Positions 38,085-46,990 of a DNA stretch of 64,000 nucleotides are shown here, piece by piece; position 1 is the stretch's first letter; the number at the start of each line of letters is the position of its first letter. This DNA comes from Methylorubrum populi. Lineage in GTDB: Bacteria > Pseudomonadota > Alphaproteobacteria > Rhizobiales > Beijerinckiaceae. A model generated the notes under the pieces. It did no database searches and was not told where the DNA came from. It was given only the letters and a program-made list of their open reading frames with translations. The position numbers and the translations under genes are program-made. The DNA is taken from positions 3,744,501 to 3,808,500 of the forward strand of contig NZ_AP014809.1 of NCBI RefSeq assembly GCF_002355515.1, written 5' to 3'.

Positions 38085-39062
38085 TTGACGATCGATCCCC
38101 GCCTGAAGGAAACCAGTCCCGCCGAGCCGATCACGGAGAACGGCCTGTTCCTGGCCGATGTCTGGAGCGGGCTCGGCGCGAAGCCGAAGGCGCTGCCGGC
38201 CAAGTATTTCTACGATGCGGCCGGCTCCGCCCTGTTCGAGCAGATCACCGTCCTGCCGGAATACTACCCGACCCGGACGGAACTCGGCATTCTCGACGCG
38301 CGCGGTCCCGAGATCGCCGCGCTGCTGCCGGAGGGGGCCGCCCTCGTCGAATTCGGCAGCGGCTCGACCGCCAAGCTGCGGCGTCTGCTGCGGCACCTGC
38401 CGGGGCTTTCGGCCTATCTCCCGGTCGACGTCTCGGGCGAATTCCTGCGCGGGCAGGCGGAGGCGCTGCGCGGCGACTTCCCCGACCTCGCCGTCGAGCC
38501 GGTGGTCGCCGATTTCACCCGGCCGTTCACGCTGCCGAAGGACTTCGAGGGCCGGGCGCTCGCCGGCTTCTTTCCCGGCTCGACCATCGGCAATTTCGAG
38601 CCCGGCGAGGCCGCGCGCCTCCTCGAGGTGTTCGGCCGCATCCTCGGCGCGGGCGCGACGCTGGTACTCGGCGTCGACCTCGTGAAGGACCGGTCGGTGT
38701 TGGAAGCGGCCTACGACGACGCGGCCGGGGTCACGGCGGCGTTCAACCTGAACCTGCTGGCCCGCATCAACCGCGAACTCGACGGCGAGATCGGCCTCGA
38801 AGCCTTCGCGCATCGGGCCTTCTTCAACGAGGCGGCCTCGCGGATCGAGATGCATCTCGTCAGCCGCCGGGCGCAGACCGTGCGCGTGGCCGGGCGCAGC
38901 TTCGCGTTCGCGGAGGGCGAATCGATCCACACCGAGAACAGCTACAAGTACACGCTCGACGGATTCAGAGCGCTCGCGGCCCGCGCCGGCTGGGTGTCGG
39001 TGGAGGCCTGGACCGATGCGAACGGACTGTTCTCGGTCCACGCCCTGCGCCGCTCGGAATGA
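38085..39062 (+). CDS. egtD: L-histidine N-alpha-methyltransferase EgtD
   Basis: SAM-dependent enzyme of 325 residues that trimethylates histidine to hercynine. Signatures are PAKYFYDAAGSALFEQITVLPEYYPTRTE (about 38-66), VEFGSGSTAKLR for SAM, FPGSTIGNFEP and EGESIHTENSYKY. The start is read as TTG at 38085 with CGGAGA eight bases upstream; no ATG or GTG fits. Only egtB and egtD are here; egtA, C and E homologues are not seen, so the thiol donor and lyase are left open. Confidence 0.93.
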   Translation: MTIDPRLKETSPAEPITENGLFLADVWSGLGAKPKALPAKYFYDAAGSALFEQITVLPEYYPTRTELGILDARGPEIAALLPEGAALVEFGSGSTAKLRRLLRHLPGLSAYLPVDVSGEFLRGQAEALRGDFPDLAVEPVVADFTRPFTLPKDFEGRALAGFFPGSTIGNFEPGEAARLLEVFGRILGAGATLVLGVDLVKDRSVLEAAYDDAAGVTAAFNLNLLARINRELDGEIGLEAFAHRAFFNEAASRIEMHLVSRRAQTVRVAGRSFAFAEGESIHTENSYKYTLDGFRALAARAGWVSVEAWTDANGLFSVHALRRSE

Positions 39063-39139
39063 CCCTGCCGCCCCTTCCCGAACGGTCGGGCCGGGATCCG
39101 GCACGCCCCGCGGAAGTCGGGTGTGCCGAAGGCGGACGC

Positions 39140-39580
39140 CTATAATCGGCAGGCCCCCGCCAGCGCCTCGTTCTCGGCGCTGGTGAACAGCCGCGAGCGG
39201 ATGTGGAAGCGCTTCTCGCGGCCGTTCTCCAGGGAGAACATGCCGCCTCGGCCGGGCACCACGTCGAGCATGATGTGGGTGTGCTTCCAGACCTCGAACT
39301 GCGAGCGCGAGATGAAGAAATCCGCGCCGCCGACCCGGCCCAGATGCACGTCGCCGTCGCTGACGATGAAATCGCCCACGGGGTAGCACATCGGCGAGGA
39401 ACCGTCGCAGCAGCCGCCGGACTGGTGGAACATCACCGGGCCGTGCTCCGCCTTGAGCTCCTCGATCAGTTCCAGCGCCGCAGGTGTCGCGGTCACCCGC
39501 AGCGGCGTGCCGGCATTGTCCGCCTGCTCGGCGGTGACGGGCTCGACTTGCTCGGCGACGGTGCTCGCGGTCTCGCTCAT
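39140..39580 (-). CDS. DUF779-family protein
   Basis: Protein of 146 residues: a variable N-terminus of about 30 residues, then the DUF779 core FHQSGGCCDGSSPMCYPVGDF and the segment DVHLGRVGGADFFIS, ending near ACRL. Its Cys cluster (GGCCDGS...MCYP) is conserved in the family, which is often encoded next to aldehyde dehydrogenase genes; none lies here. A role in metal or redox handling is possible but unproved. Confidence 0.87.
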   Translation of the reverse strand: MSETASTVAEQVEPVTAEQADNAGTPLRVTATPAALELIEELKAEHGPVMFHQSGGCCDGSSPMCYPVGDFIVSDGDVHLGRVGGADFFISRSQFEVWKHTHIMLDVVPGRGGMFSLENGREKRFHIRSRLFTSAENEALAGACRL

Positions 39581-39747
39581 GACGTTCCTCCCTGGACGGT
39601 CTCGTTCGGTTATCTGAGGCTGGACCGGCGGATGTCCACGCGGCCAAAGCGCCTCCGAGGCTAACCGGAGGATAGCAGACCGAGCCCGGCCGAACCGCCT
39701 GAAACGGCTCGGCCTTTTGGCCACCCTGAGGTGGTGCAAAAACGGCC

Positions 39748-39761
39748 GGCCCGACTTTTGC
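39748..39761 (+). promoter_or_regulatory. Candidate sigma-54 promoter of nasA
   Basis: GGCCCGACTTTTGC has the required GG, ten bases, GC and follows most of the TGGCACG-N4-TTGC consensus. It lies 51 bases before the nasA start. A GGTGCA half-site (39732-39737) resembles NtrC sites, but lies closer than usual. Nitrogen control of nitrate assimilation through NtrC and RpoN fits; it is inferred. Confidence 0.45.
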
Positions 39762-39812
39762 GACCCCTGACGAAACGTCCCCGTGACGAAAAAAATCCGT
39801 CGAGGATTCGTA

Positions 39813-42500
39813 ATGTCTCAGCCCGCCTCCGATCTCGCTGCGCCTGCAGTGAAGACGACCTGCCCCTATTGCGGCGTCGGCTGCGGCGTGCTCGCGACGC
39901 CGGACGGGCAGGGCGGCGTCGCGATCGCGGGCGATCCCGACCACCCGGCGAATTTCGGCCGCCTCTGCTCGAAGGGCTCGGCGCTCGGCGAGACGGTCGA
40001 TCTCGGCGACCGGCTGCTCGACCCGACCGTGGACGGGCAGGCCGCGAGCTGGGAAAGCGCGCTGGGCGCCGTGGCCGGCGGCCTGAGGCGGATCGCCGAG
40101 CAACACGGGCCGGACGCGATCGCCTTCTACCTCTCGGGCCAGATCCTGACGGAGGACTATTACGTCGCCAACAAGCTGGCGAAGGGCTTTCTGGGCACGC
40201 CGCACGTCGACACCAACTCGCGGCTTTGCATGTCCTCGGCGGTCGCCGCCCACCGCCGCGCCTTCGGCTCTGACACGGTGCCCGGCTGCTACGAGGATCT
40301 CGACGAGGCCGACCTGATTGTGCTGGTCGGCTCCAATGCCGCCTGGTGCCATCCGATCCTGTTCCGCCGCATGGCCGATGCCCGCAAGACCCGCGGCACG
40401 CGGATCGTCACCGTCGATCCCCGCCGCACCCAGACCGGCGAGGAGGCCGACCTCCACCTCGGCCTCCAGCCCGGCACCGACACGGCCCTGTTCTCCGGCC
40501 TGCTCTCGTATCTGGCCGGTCAAACCAAGCTCGACGGGCGCTTCATCGAGGAGCACACCGCCGGCTTCGAGGGCGCCCTGGAGCGCGCCCGGCAGATCGC
40601 GCCGGACATCGCCGCCACCGCCCGCGCCACGGGCCTCGCGGAGGCCGACGTGCAGGCCTTCTTCGAGCTGTTCGCCCGCACGAAGCGGGTCGTCACCGCC
40701 TTCAGCCAGGGGGCGAACCAATCGGCCCAGGGCACCGACAAGGGCAACGCCATCATCAACTGCCATCTCGCCACTGGGCGGATCGGCCAGCCCGGCATGG
40801 GTCCGCTCTCGCTTACCGGCCAGCCCAACGCCATGGGCGGGCGCGAGGTCGGGGGCTTGGCCAACATGCTCGCCGCCCACATGCACTTCGCCCCCGAGGA
40901 GGTGGACCGGGTGCGCCGCTTCTGGAAGGCGCCCAACATCATCACCGGCGAAGGGATGAAGGCGGTCGCGCTGTTCGAGGCGATCGAGCGGGGGAAGATC
41001 AAGGCGCTCTGGGTGATCGGCACCAACCCGCTCGTCTCAATGCCGCGGGCCGACCGCATCCGCGAGGCGATCAAGGGCCTCGACCTCTACGTCGTCTCGG
41101 AAGCGGTCGCGACCAGCGACAGCGCCCGCGCCACGGGCAAGAAGACCGTGCTGCTGCCGGCGCTCGCCTGGGGCGAGAAGGACGGCACCGTGACCAATTC
41201 CGAGCGCCGCATCTCGCGCCAGCGCGCCTTCCTGAAGGCGCCGGGGCAGGCGCGGGCCGATTGGGCGATCCTGTGCGACGTCGCCCGCCGCCTCGGCCAC
41301 GGCGAGGCCTTCGCCTACGGTTCGGCCGCCGAGATCTTCCGCGAGCACGCCGCGCTCTCGGCTTTCGAGAACGAGGGCACCCGCGACTTCGACCTCGGCG
41401 GCCTCGCCGAGATGAGCGAGCGCGCCTACGACGCCCATCTGCCGATGCAGTGGCCGGTGCCGAAGCGCGGACCGGACGCGAAGAAGGGCCGCGCCCGGCT
41501 CTTCGCCGACGGGCGCTTCTACACCTTCGACCGGCGCGCCCGCTTCGTCGCGGTGCAGCCGCCGGCCCTGGCGCAGCCCGTGACCGCCGAGCGCCCGCTC
41601 GTGCTCAACACCGGCCGCATTCGCGACCACTGGCACACCATGACCCGCACGGGCAAAAGCCAGCGCCTCTCCGCCCACCGCGCCGTGCCCTTCGTCGAGG
41701 TCCATCCCGACGACGCGGCCCGCTATCACTTGAGCGACGGGGGCTTCGCCCGCGTCGCGACCGATCTCGGCAGCACGATCCTCGAAGTCATGGTGACCGA
41801 CGGCGTTCTGCCGGGCTCGATCTTCGCGCCGATGCACTGGAGCGACATGACCGCCTCGGACGGGCGCGCGGCGGCGCTTGCCCGCGGCATCACCGATCCG
41901 GTCTCGGGCCAGCCCGAATTGAAGGCGACACCGGCTTCCATCGAGGCGGTGGCCTACCGCTCCCGCGGCTATCTGCTGACGCGGGACGCCCAGGCGGCTC
42001 CTGCCGGCTGGTGGTGGGCGCGGGCAACCGTGCAGGGCGGTTCGGGGCTGCTCTTCGCGACCCAGGAGGGCTCGCGGGAGATGGCGCTGTCCGTGCGCGG
42101 CCTGTTCCCCGGCCACGAACTGGCCGAGTACGTCGATCACGCCCGCGGGCTGTACCGCTGCGCCGTCTATCGCGGGGATCGCCTCATCGCCGCGCTCAGC
42201 GTCGCGCCGGGCGACCGGCGGCCGGACTGGGAGATCGCCAAGGGGGTCTTCGCCAGCCCCGACATCGAGGCCATCGACCGGCGTGCCCTGCTCTCGGGCC
42301 GGGCGGCGACGGCCTCGGCCGGTCCGGTGGTCTGTGCCTGCCACGGCGTCGGGCTCGATGTCATCAACGCGGCGATCTCCGCCGGGGCCGGCTCGGTCGA
42401 GGCGGTGGGCGCGGCCTGCAAGGCGGGAACGAATTGCGGCTCGTGCATCCCCGAGATCCGCAAGCTTCTGTCGCCGGCGCTTGCGCGCAGCGCCGCGTAG
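39813..42500 (+). CDS. nasA: Assimilatory nitrate reductase, large subunit
   Basis: Molybdopterin enzyme of 895 residues. The N-terminal [4Fe-4S] motif is CPYCGVGCG (Cys17, 20, 24) with LCSKG; the molybdopterin domains include SRLCMSSAVAAHRRAFG and GTNPLVSMPRAD; a C-terminal BFD-type [2Fe-2S] domain has VCACHGVG and GTNCGSC. This fusion is typical of NasA/NarB enzymes. ATG at 39813 has GAGG seven bases before it; a GTG at 39783 is possible. The nitrite reductase genes are not in the window. Confidence 0.93.
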   Translation: MSQPASDLAAPAVKTTCPYCGVGCGVLATPDGQGGVAIAGDPDHPANFGRLCSKGSALGETVDLGDRLLDPTVDGQAASWESALGAVAGGLRRIAEQHGPDAIAFYLSGQILTEDYYVANKLAKGFLGTPHVDTNSRLCMSSAVAAHRRAFGSDTVPGCYEDLDEADLIVLVGSNAAWCHPILFRRMADARKTRGTRIVTVDPRRTQTGEEADLHLGLQPGTDTALFSGLLSYLAGQTKLDGRFIEEHTAGFEGALERARQIAPDIAATARATGLAEADVQAFFELFARTKRVVTAFSQGANQSAQGTDKGNAIINCHLATGRIGQPGMGPLSLTGQPNAMGGREVGGLANMLAAHMHFAPEEVDRVRRFWKAPNIITGEGMKAVALFEAIERGKIKALWVIGTNPLVSMPRADRIREAIKGLDLYVVSEAVATSDSARATGKKTVLLPALAWGEKDGTVTNSERRISRQRAFLKAPGQARADWAILCDVARRLGHGEAFAYGSAAEIFREHAALSAFENEGTRDFDLGGLAEMSERAYDAHLPMQWPVPKRGPDAKKGRARLFADGRFYTFDRRARFVAVQPPALAQPVTAERPLVLNTGRIRDHWHTMTRTGKSQRLSAHRAVPFVEVHPDDAARYHLSDGGFARVATDLGSTILEVMVTDGVLPGSIFAPMHWSDMTASDGRAAALARGITDPVSGQPELKATPASIEAVAYRSRGYLLTRDAQAAPAGWWWARATVQGGSGLLFATQEGSREMALSVRGLFPGHELAEYVDHARGLYRCAVYRGDRLIAALSVAPGDRRPDWEIAKGVFASPDIEAIDRRALLSGRAATASAGPVVCACHGVGLDVINAAISAGAGSVEAVGAACKAGTNCGSCIPEIRKLLSPALARSAA

Positions 42501-42533
42501 GGGCACTTTTCTCTTTCTCCGTCCCACTCTCGC

Positions 42534-42644
42534 CCTCATCCTGAGGTGCTGCAAGGCAGCCTCGAAGGAGGGTTCCAGAGAGCGGAGCGGCATCTGAAGC
42601 CCTCCCTCGAGGCTTCCGCTACGCTCCGGCACCTCAGGATGAGG
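42534..42644. repeat. Large imperfect palindromic repeat between nasA and cysG
   Basis: Outer arms CCTCATCCTGAGGTGC and its exact complement (42534-42549, 42629-42644) enclose a second, imperfect stem of CCTCGAAGGAGGG (42560-42572) with CCCTCCCTCGAGG (42600-42612). The arms are of the kind dispersed in many copies in Rhizobiales genomes. Likely a REP/BIME-like non-autonomous element, able to fold into a long hairpin in mRNA. Confidence 0.8.
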
Positions 42645-42688
42645 AGAGGCGGGGTGGAACCACGCGTCGAGTCGCACGAAAAAACACC

Positions 42689-44146
42689 ATGAGCACGCCC
42701 CGCCAACCCCGCGAAACCCGCGCCGGCCTCGAGCCGCTGGCGGTGCTGCCCGTGTTCGTGCCGCTCCAGGACAAGCGGGCCGTGCTCGCCGGCTCCAATG
42801 GCGGCGCGCCCTGGAAGGTGAAGCTGCTCGCCGCCGCCGGCGCCCGGGTCGATGTCTATGCGCAGGATCCGAGCGAGGAGTTGCGCGGCGTGCCCGCCGA
42901 GATCGCCGCCGGATCGGTCACGCTGCACGCGCGAGGCTGGACCCCGGAGGATCTCCAGGGTGCCGCCTTCGCCATCGGCGCCATGGAGGACGAGGCGGAT
43001 TGCGTCGCCTTCGTCGCGGCGGCGCGCGCGGCGGGCGCCATCGTCAACGCCGTCGACCGACCGCACCTGTGCGACGTGAAGTTCGGCGCCATCGTCAACC
43101 GCTCGCCGCTCGTCGTCGGCATCTCGACCGAGGGCGCCGCCCCGGTCTTCGGCCAGACCGTGCGGGCGCGCATCGAGGCGATGCTGCCCCGCGGCTTCAA
43201 GCACTGGGTCGCCGCCGCCCGCGACTGGCGCGAGGCGGTCTCGGCCCGCTTCCACGGCTTCTCCGAGCGGCGCGGCTTCTGGGAGCGCTTCACCGACCGC
43301 GCCTTCGCCGAGCCCGACCGCACGCCAACGGAGGCCGACCTCGCCGACCTGATGGGTCAGGCCGAGGCGCTGCCCATGGGCGGCGCCGTCACCCTGGTCG
43401 GCGCCGGGCCGGGCGACGCGGAGCTGCTGACGCTGAAGGCGCTTCGGGCCCTGCGCAATGCCGACGTCATCCTCTACGACGACCTCGTCGCCCCTGAGAT
43501 CCTCGACTACGCCCGCCGCGAAGCCCGCACCATGCTGGTGGGCAAGACCGGCCACGGCCCCTCCTGCCGCCAGGACGACATCAACGCGCTGATGGTCTCG
43601 CTGGCGAAGTCCGGCAAGCAGGTGGTGCGCCTCAAATCCGGCGACCCGCTGGTCTTCGGCCGGGCGGGCGAGGAGATCGAGGCCTGCGAGGCGGCGGGCA
43701 TTCCCTGCACCATCGTCCCCGGCGTCAGCGCGGCGCAGGGTGCGGCAGCGGCGCTCGGGGTCTCCCTGACCCACCGCGACGCGGCCCGGCGCCTGCAATT
43801 CGTCACCGGCCACGACCGCCGCGGGGCGCTGCCCGAGGATCTGAACTGGGGCGCGCTCGCCGACCGGAGCGTCACGACCGTTGTCTACATGCCCAAGCGC
43901 ACGCTGCGCGCGCTGCTGGATCGGGCGGTCGCGGAAGGCCTCGCGCCCGAGACGCCGGCCCTCGTCGTGTTCAACGCGACGCGCGCGAAGCAGGCCACGA
44001 TCGCCGGCACCGCCGCCGACCTCGCCGGGCGGATCGAGGCCTCGGCCCTCGAAGGGCCCGCGCTGCTGATGATCGGCGAGGCTCTGCGCCGGCACAATGC
44101 CCGCGGCGCCGACGTGGCCGAGGCGGTCCGGGCAGAGGCCTCCTGA
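42689..44146 (+). CDS. cysG: Siroheme synthase (CysG)
   Basis: Trifunctional protein of 485 residues. The N-terminal part (AVLAGSNGGAPWKVKLLAAAGARV) is the precorrin-2 dehydrogenase/ferrochelatase domain, here with a variant Gly motif lacking the usual GGG. The C-terminal uroporphyrinogen-III methyltransferase domain has VTLVGAGPGDAELLTLKALRAL (about 233-254), VRLKSGDPLVFGRAGEE and GVSAAQGAAAALGVSLTHR. Siroheme is the cofactor of nitrite and sulfite reductases, which explains its position after nasA. Confidence 0.93.
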   Translation: MSTPRQPRETRAGLEPLAVLPVFVPLQDKRAVLAGSNGGAPWKVKLLAAAGARVDVYAQDPSEELRGVPAEIAAGSVTLHARGWTPEDLQGAAFAIGAMEDEADCVAFVAAARAAGAIVNAVDRPHLCDVKFGAIVNRSPLVVGISTEGAAPVFGQTVRARIEAMLPRGFKHWVAAARDWREAVSARFHGFSERRGFWERFTDRAFAEPDRTPTEADLADLMGQAEALPMGGAVTLVGAGPGDAELLTLKALRALRNADVILYDDLVAPEILDYARREARTMLVGKTGHGPSCRQDDINALMVSLAKSGKQVVRLKSGDPLVFGRAGEEIEACEAAGIPCTIVPGVSAAQGAAAALGVSLTHRDAARRLQFVTGHDRRGALPEDLNWGALADRSVTTVVYMPKRTLRALLDRAVAEGLAPETPALVVFNATRAKQATIAGTAADLAGRIEASALEGPALLMIGEALRRHNARGADVAEAVRAEAS

Positions 44147-44469
44147 GCCTCCGACCGCCTTCCGGGACCGCGCAACGGAACCCGGAACCTCTCCGCCAGG
44201 CGTGGTCCGGCGCATGGTCGCGTTCGTACGGGGCGTCCGGGCTCGCCGATCGGTGCTTGCGAAGAGCGATCGCCCGGTCCCGGAAGCCGCGCCGCATCCG
44301 GGACGGCTATCCCGTTAACCAGGCTCCGCATCCCGCCCGCAAGGCCAAGCGCTTGCGGCGTCTCGCGGGGTTGCACCGCGCCCACCCTCTGTGATGTGAG
44401 AGGCTGCGCCCCGATACTTCAGGCTGTCGCCCCCTGGGCCGCTTCGACCGTTACGCCTTCGAGAGCCCC
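44147..44469. other. Intergenic region between cysG and the SCO1 gene
   Basis: 323 bases without a convincing reading frame, hairpin with T tract, or repeat. A single TTAACC (44316-44321) occurs without a second half-site. I see nothing else in it. Confidence 0.4.
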
Positions 44470-45063
44470 ATGCGTCGTCCGTCCCGCAGCGTCCTCCTGC
44501 CGCTCGCCGCCTTCGTCGCGGGTCTCGTGGCGATCTCCATCGCGCTCGTGATGACGCTGGTGCCGCAGCATCCGCAGAGCGGTCCGAGCGGTGTCGGCGG
44601 GCCCTTCACCCTGGTGAACCAGAACGGGACGACGCTCAGCGAGCGCGACTTCGCGGGCAAGCCCTACCTGATGTTCTTCGGCTTCACGCACTGCCCCGAC
44701 GTCTGCCCGACCACGCTGCAGCAGATCAGCGACGTGCTGGCAGCGCTCGGGCCCAAGGCCGACACGCTGAGGGTCGCCTTCGTCAGCGTCGATCCCGAGC
44801 GCGACACGCCCGACTCGCTCAAGACCTACCTGTCGAGCTTCGATCCGCGCATCACCGGCCTCACCGGCAGCCCGGAACAGGTCGCGGCGGCGATCAAGAC
44901 CTTCCGCGCCTATGCCAAGAAGGTGCCGAGCCAAGGCGGCGACTACACGATGGAGCACACCGCGCTCGTCTACCTGATGGACGCGCGCAACGGCTTCGTC
45001 GGCGCGGTCAACCTCAACCGGCCGGCGACGGAGACGGCAGCGGAGCTGGCGAAGCGGATCTGA
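44470..45063 (+). CDS. SCO1/SenC-family copper chaperone
   Basis: Membrane-anchored thioredoxin-fold protein of 197 residues. One N-terminal membrane helix (about residues 9-30) precedes the domain with copper ligands Cys75 and Cys79 in THCPDVCPTTL and His163 in TMEHTALVYL. It helps load the CuA site of cytochrome c oxidase or handles periplasmic redox. The final 50 bases overlap the 3' end of the convergent glycosyltransferase gene. Confidence 0.92.
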   Translation: MRRPSRSVLLPLAAFVAGLVAISIALVMTLVPQHPQSGPSGVGGPFTLVNQNGTTLSERDFAGKPYLMFFGFTHCPDVCPTTLQQISDVLAALGPKADTLRVAFVSVDPERDTPDSLKTYLSSFDPRITGLTGSPEQVAAAIKTFRAYAKKVPSQGGDYTMEHTALVYLMDARNGFVGAVNLNRPATETAAELAKRI

Positions 45064-46966
45064 CCGCGGCTTGACCCGATGGACGCCGCCCGAGCGCCCC
45101 GGTGCGGGAGGTGCGGGCCAGCCCGTGTTCGGTCTTGTTCCAGCGGTGCGGATGCCGGGCGAGTTCGAACACAGCGAGCCAAGCCGCGAGGCTACCGAGC
45201 AGGAAATAGAGCGGCAGGAGCGCAACCAGCGGGACGAGGTCGAACCAGCCGCGGCGCAGACAGCCGACAAGGCCGGGCAGGCACATCGCTGCGAGTCCGC
45301 CGAGGAACACCGTCACGGAGGCCGCGCGCTTGAAGACGGCCAGCGGGTCCTCGGTCTCGGTATCGGGCACCGGGAGGAGGTCGGCGATGCCGCCGAGCAG
45401 CATGAACGGGTAGAACAGCGCCGAGACGACGGTCCCGGGCAGAAGCGCTAGCACGCACAGGCTCTCCGCCGCGCCGAGGTGTCGGTACAGGTCGAGCGGA
45501 CGCCGCCCGTGGGTGAAGCTCGTCTGCAGAAAGCCCTTCATCCAGCGGGTGCGCTGCCGCAGCCACTTGCGCGGATCGGCCAGCGCCTCCTCGAAGGTCG
45601 CGCTCGGCAGGTCGCCGACATGGTAGCCCGCCCGTGCCATGCGCAGGCCGAGATCGGCATCCTCGGTGACGTTCCATGCATCCCAACCGTGCAGCGCCCG
45701 CAGGACGCGCGTGCGGAAATGGGTCGATGTGCCGCCGAGCGGCGTCGGCATCCGCCACGCGGACAGAGCAGGACCGAGCACGTCGAACAGCGCCGCATAC
45801 TCGATGGCGAACAGGCGCGGCAGCCAGCCGTCGCCGTGATTGTCGATGACGAGGCGGCCCTGGAGGCAGGCGGTCGAGGCCGGCGCGCGGGCAAACAGGG
45901 TCGCCGCGAGGCGCAGCTGTTCGGAGGCGATCACGTCCTCCGCATCGTAGACCACGAGGTGCTCGCCGCGGGCGAGCGGCAGAGCCGCGTTCAGCGCCCG
46001 CGGCTTGGTGCGCGGCATCCCCGCCGGCACGATCAGGATCTCGAAACGGGCGGGAAGCGGAACAGCCTGGAGGGCCGCCGCGGTCTCGCGGTCGTCGGCT
46101 TCCAGGAGAAACTTGATGTCGAGCTTGGCGGCCGGGTAGTCGAGCCGGCGCAGGGTCCCGAGCAACCGCGGCACCACCGCGGCCTCCCGGTAGAGCGCGA
46201 CGAGGATCGTGTAGGTCGGAAGTGCATCGTCGGTCAGGAGCACGGGCGGCGGCGCGGACGCTCGGCGGCTCACCATGTCGGCGGCGCCCATCGCCGCCGC
46301 CGCGAGCCGGAAGGTCAGAAGGGCGAGCATCAGACCCTGGACGAGGAGCAGCAGCAGGAAGCCCGACAGCGTCGGCAGTCGCGCCACCAGGACGACGAGG
46401 GCGAGGATCGTTCCGATCAGCGCGAGATCCAGCGCCTGCGGACCCGGCCGGCAGGACCATTCGGGATGCAGGCGTCGCAGGGTCTCGGAGGCGTCGTCGG
46501 CGATGGCCGCTCCGTGGCGGGCGAACAGGGCCTGCCTCAGGGCGTTGGGTGTCGTGATGGCCGGTGGCTGCGCCATCCGGTCCGACGCGGCGATCAGGCG
46601 GGCGACCGCAGCCCCGCGCGGTGCAGCCACGACGCCTCCGGTCCCCTCGCCGCACGCGAGCGGCGCCGCACCGGCCGCGAAGCAGCGCGACCGGGAGACG
46701 TCCTCCGCCAGCGCCAGGGATCCCTGAAGAAAAGGCGCTCCGAGCCGGCGGGCGAGCGCGCGATAGAACACCTCCTCGGAGACGAATCCCTCGTTGAGGA
46801 GGGTGGTCGCCGCGTCGGCTCCGCAGCGGCGGGCGATGACGGCGGCCCGGCTCAGGGTGTCGAGGGGCACGCCTTCCGCGGCGAGGAAGCCGATTTCCGG
46901 GGGGAGCGCAGCGGCCCGGCTGCTCCAACGGCGGGCGAGGTCGGACAGGGGAACGGCTCCCTGCAA
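45014..46966 (-). CDS. XagB-like family 2 glycosyltransferase with a GspE N-terminal-type domain
   Basis: Membrane protein of 650 residues. Residues about 15-130 resemble the MshEN/GspE-N fold (LLNEGFVSEEVFYRALARRLGAPF). Two helices (about 178-225) are followed by a GT2 catalytic domain with YDAEDVI, NVTEDADLGLRM and RQRTRWMKGF, then C-terminal helices. It most resembles Rhizobiales proteins annotated XagB, linked to surface polysaccharide. The C-terminal 30 residues are low-complexity. Exact product unknown. Confidence 0.85.
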   Translation of the reverse strand: MQGAVPLSDLARRWSSRAAALPPEIGFLAAEGVPLDTLSRAAVIARRCGADAATTLLNEGFVSEEVFYRALARRLGAPFLQGSLALAEDVSRSRCFAAGAAPLACGEGTGGVVAAPRGAAVARLIAASDRMAQPPAITTPNALRQALFARHGAAIADDASETLRRLHPEWSCRPGPQALDLALIGTILALVVLVARLPTLSGFLLLLLVQGLMLALLTFRLAAAAMGAADMVSRRASAPPPVLLTDDALPTYTILVALYREAAVVPRLLGTLRRLDYPAAKLDIKFLLEADDRETAAALQAVPLPARFEILIVPAGMPRTKPRALNAALPLARGEHLVVYDAEDVIASEQLRLAATLFARAPASTACLQGRLVIDNHGDGWLPRLFAIEYAALFDVLGPALSAWRMPTPLGGTSTHFRTRVLRALHGWDAWNVTEDADLGLRMARAGYHVGDLPSATFEEALADPRKWLRQRTRWMKGFLQTSFTHGRRPLDLYRHLGAAESLCVLALLPGTVVSALFYPFMLLGGIADLLPVPDTETEDPLAVFKRAASVTVFLGGLAAMCLPGLVGCLRRGWFDLVPLVALLPLYFLLGSLAAWLAVFELARHPHRWNKTEHGLARTSRTGALGRRPSGQAAVRSASPAPLPSPSPAG

Positions 46967-46990
46967 GCCCGCGCCGTGCTAGGGAGAGGC

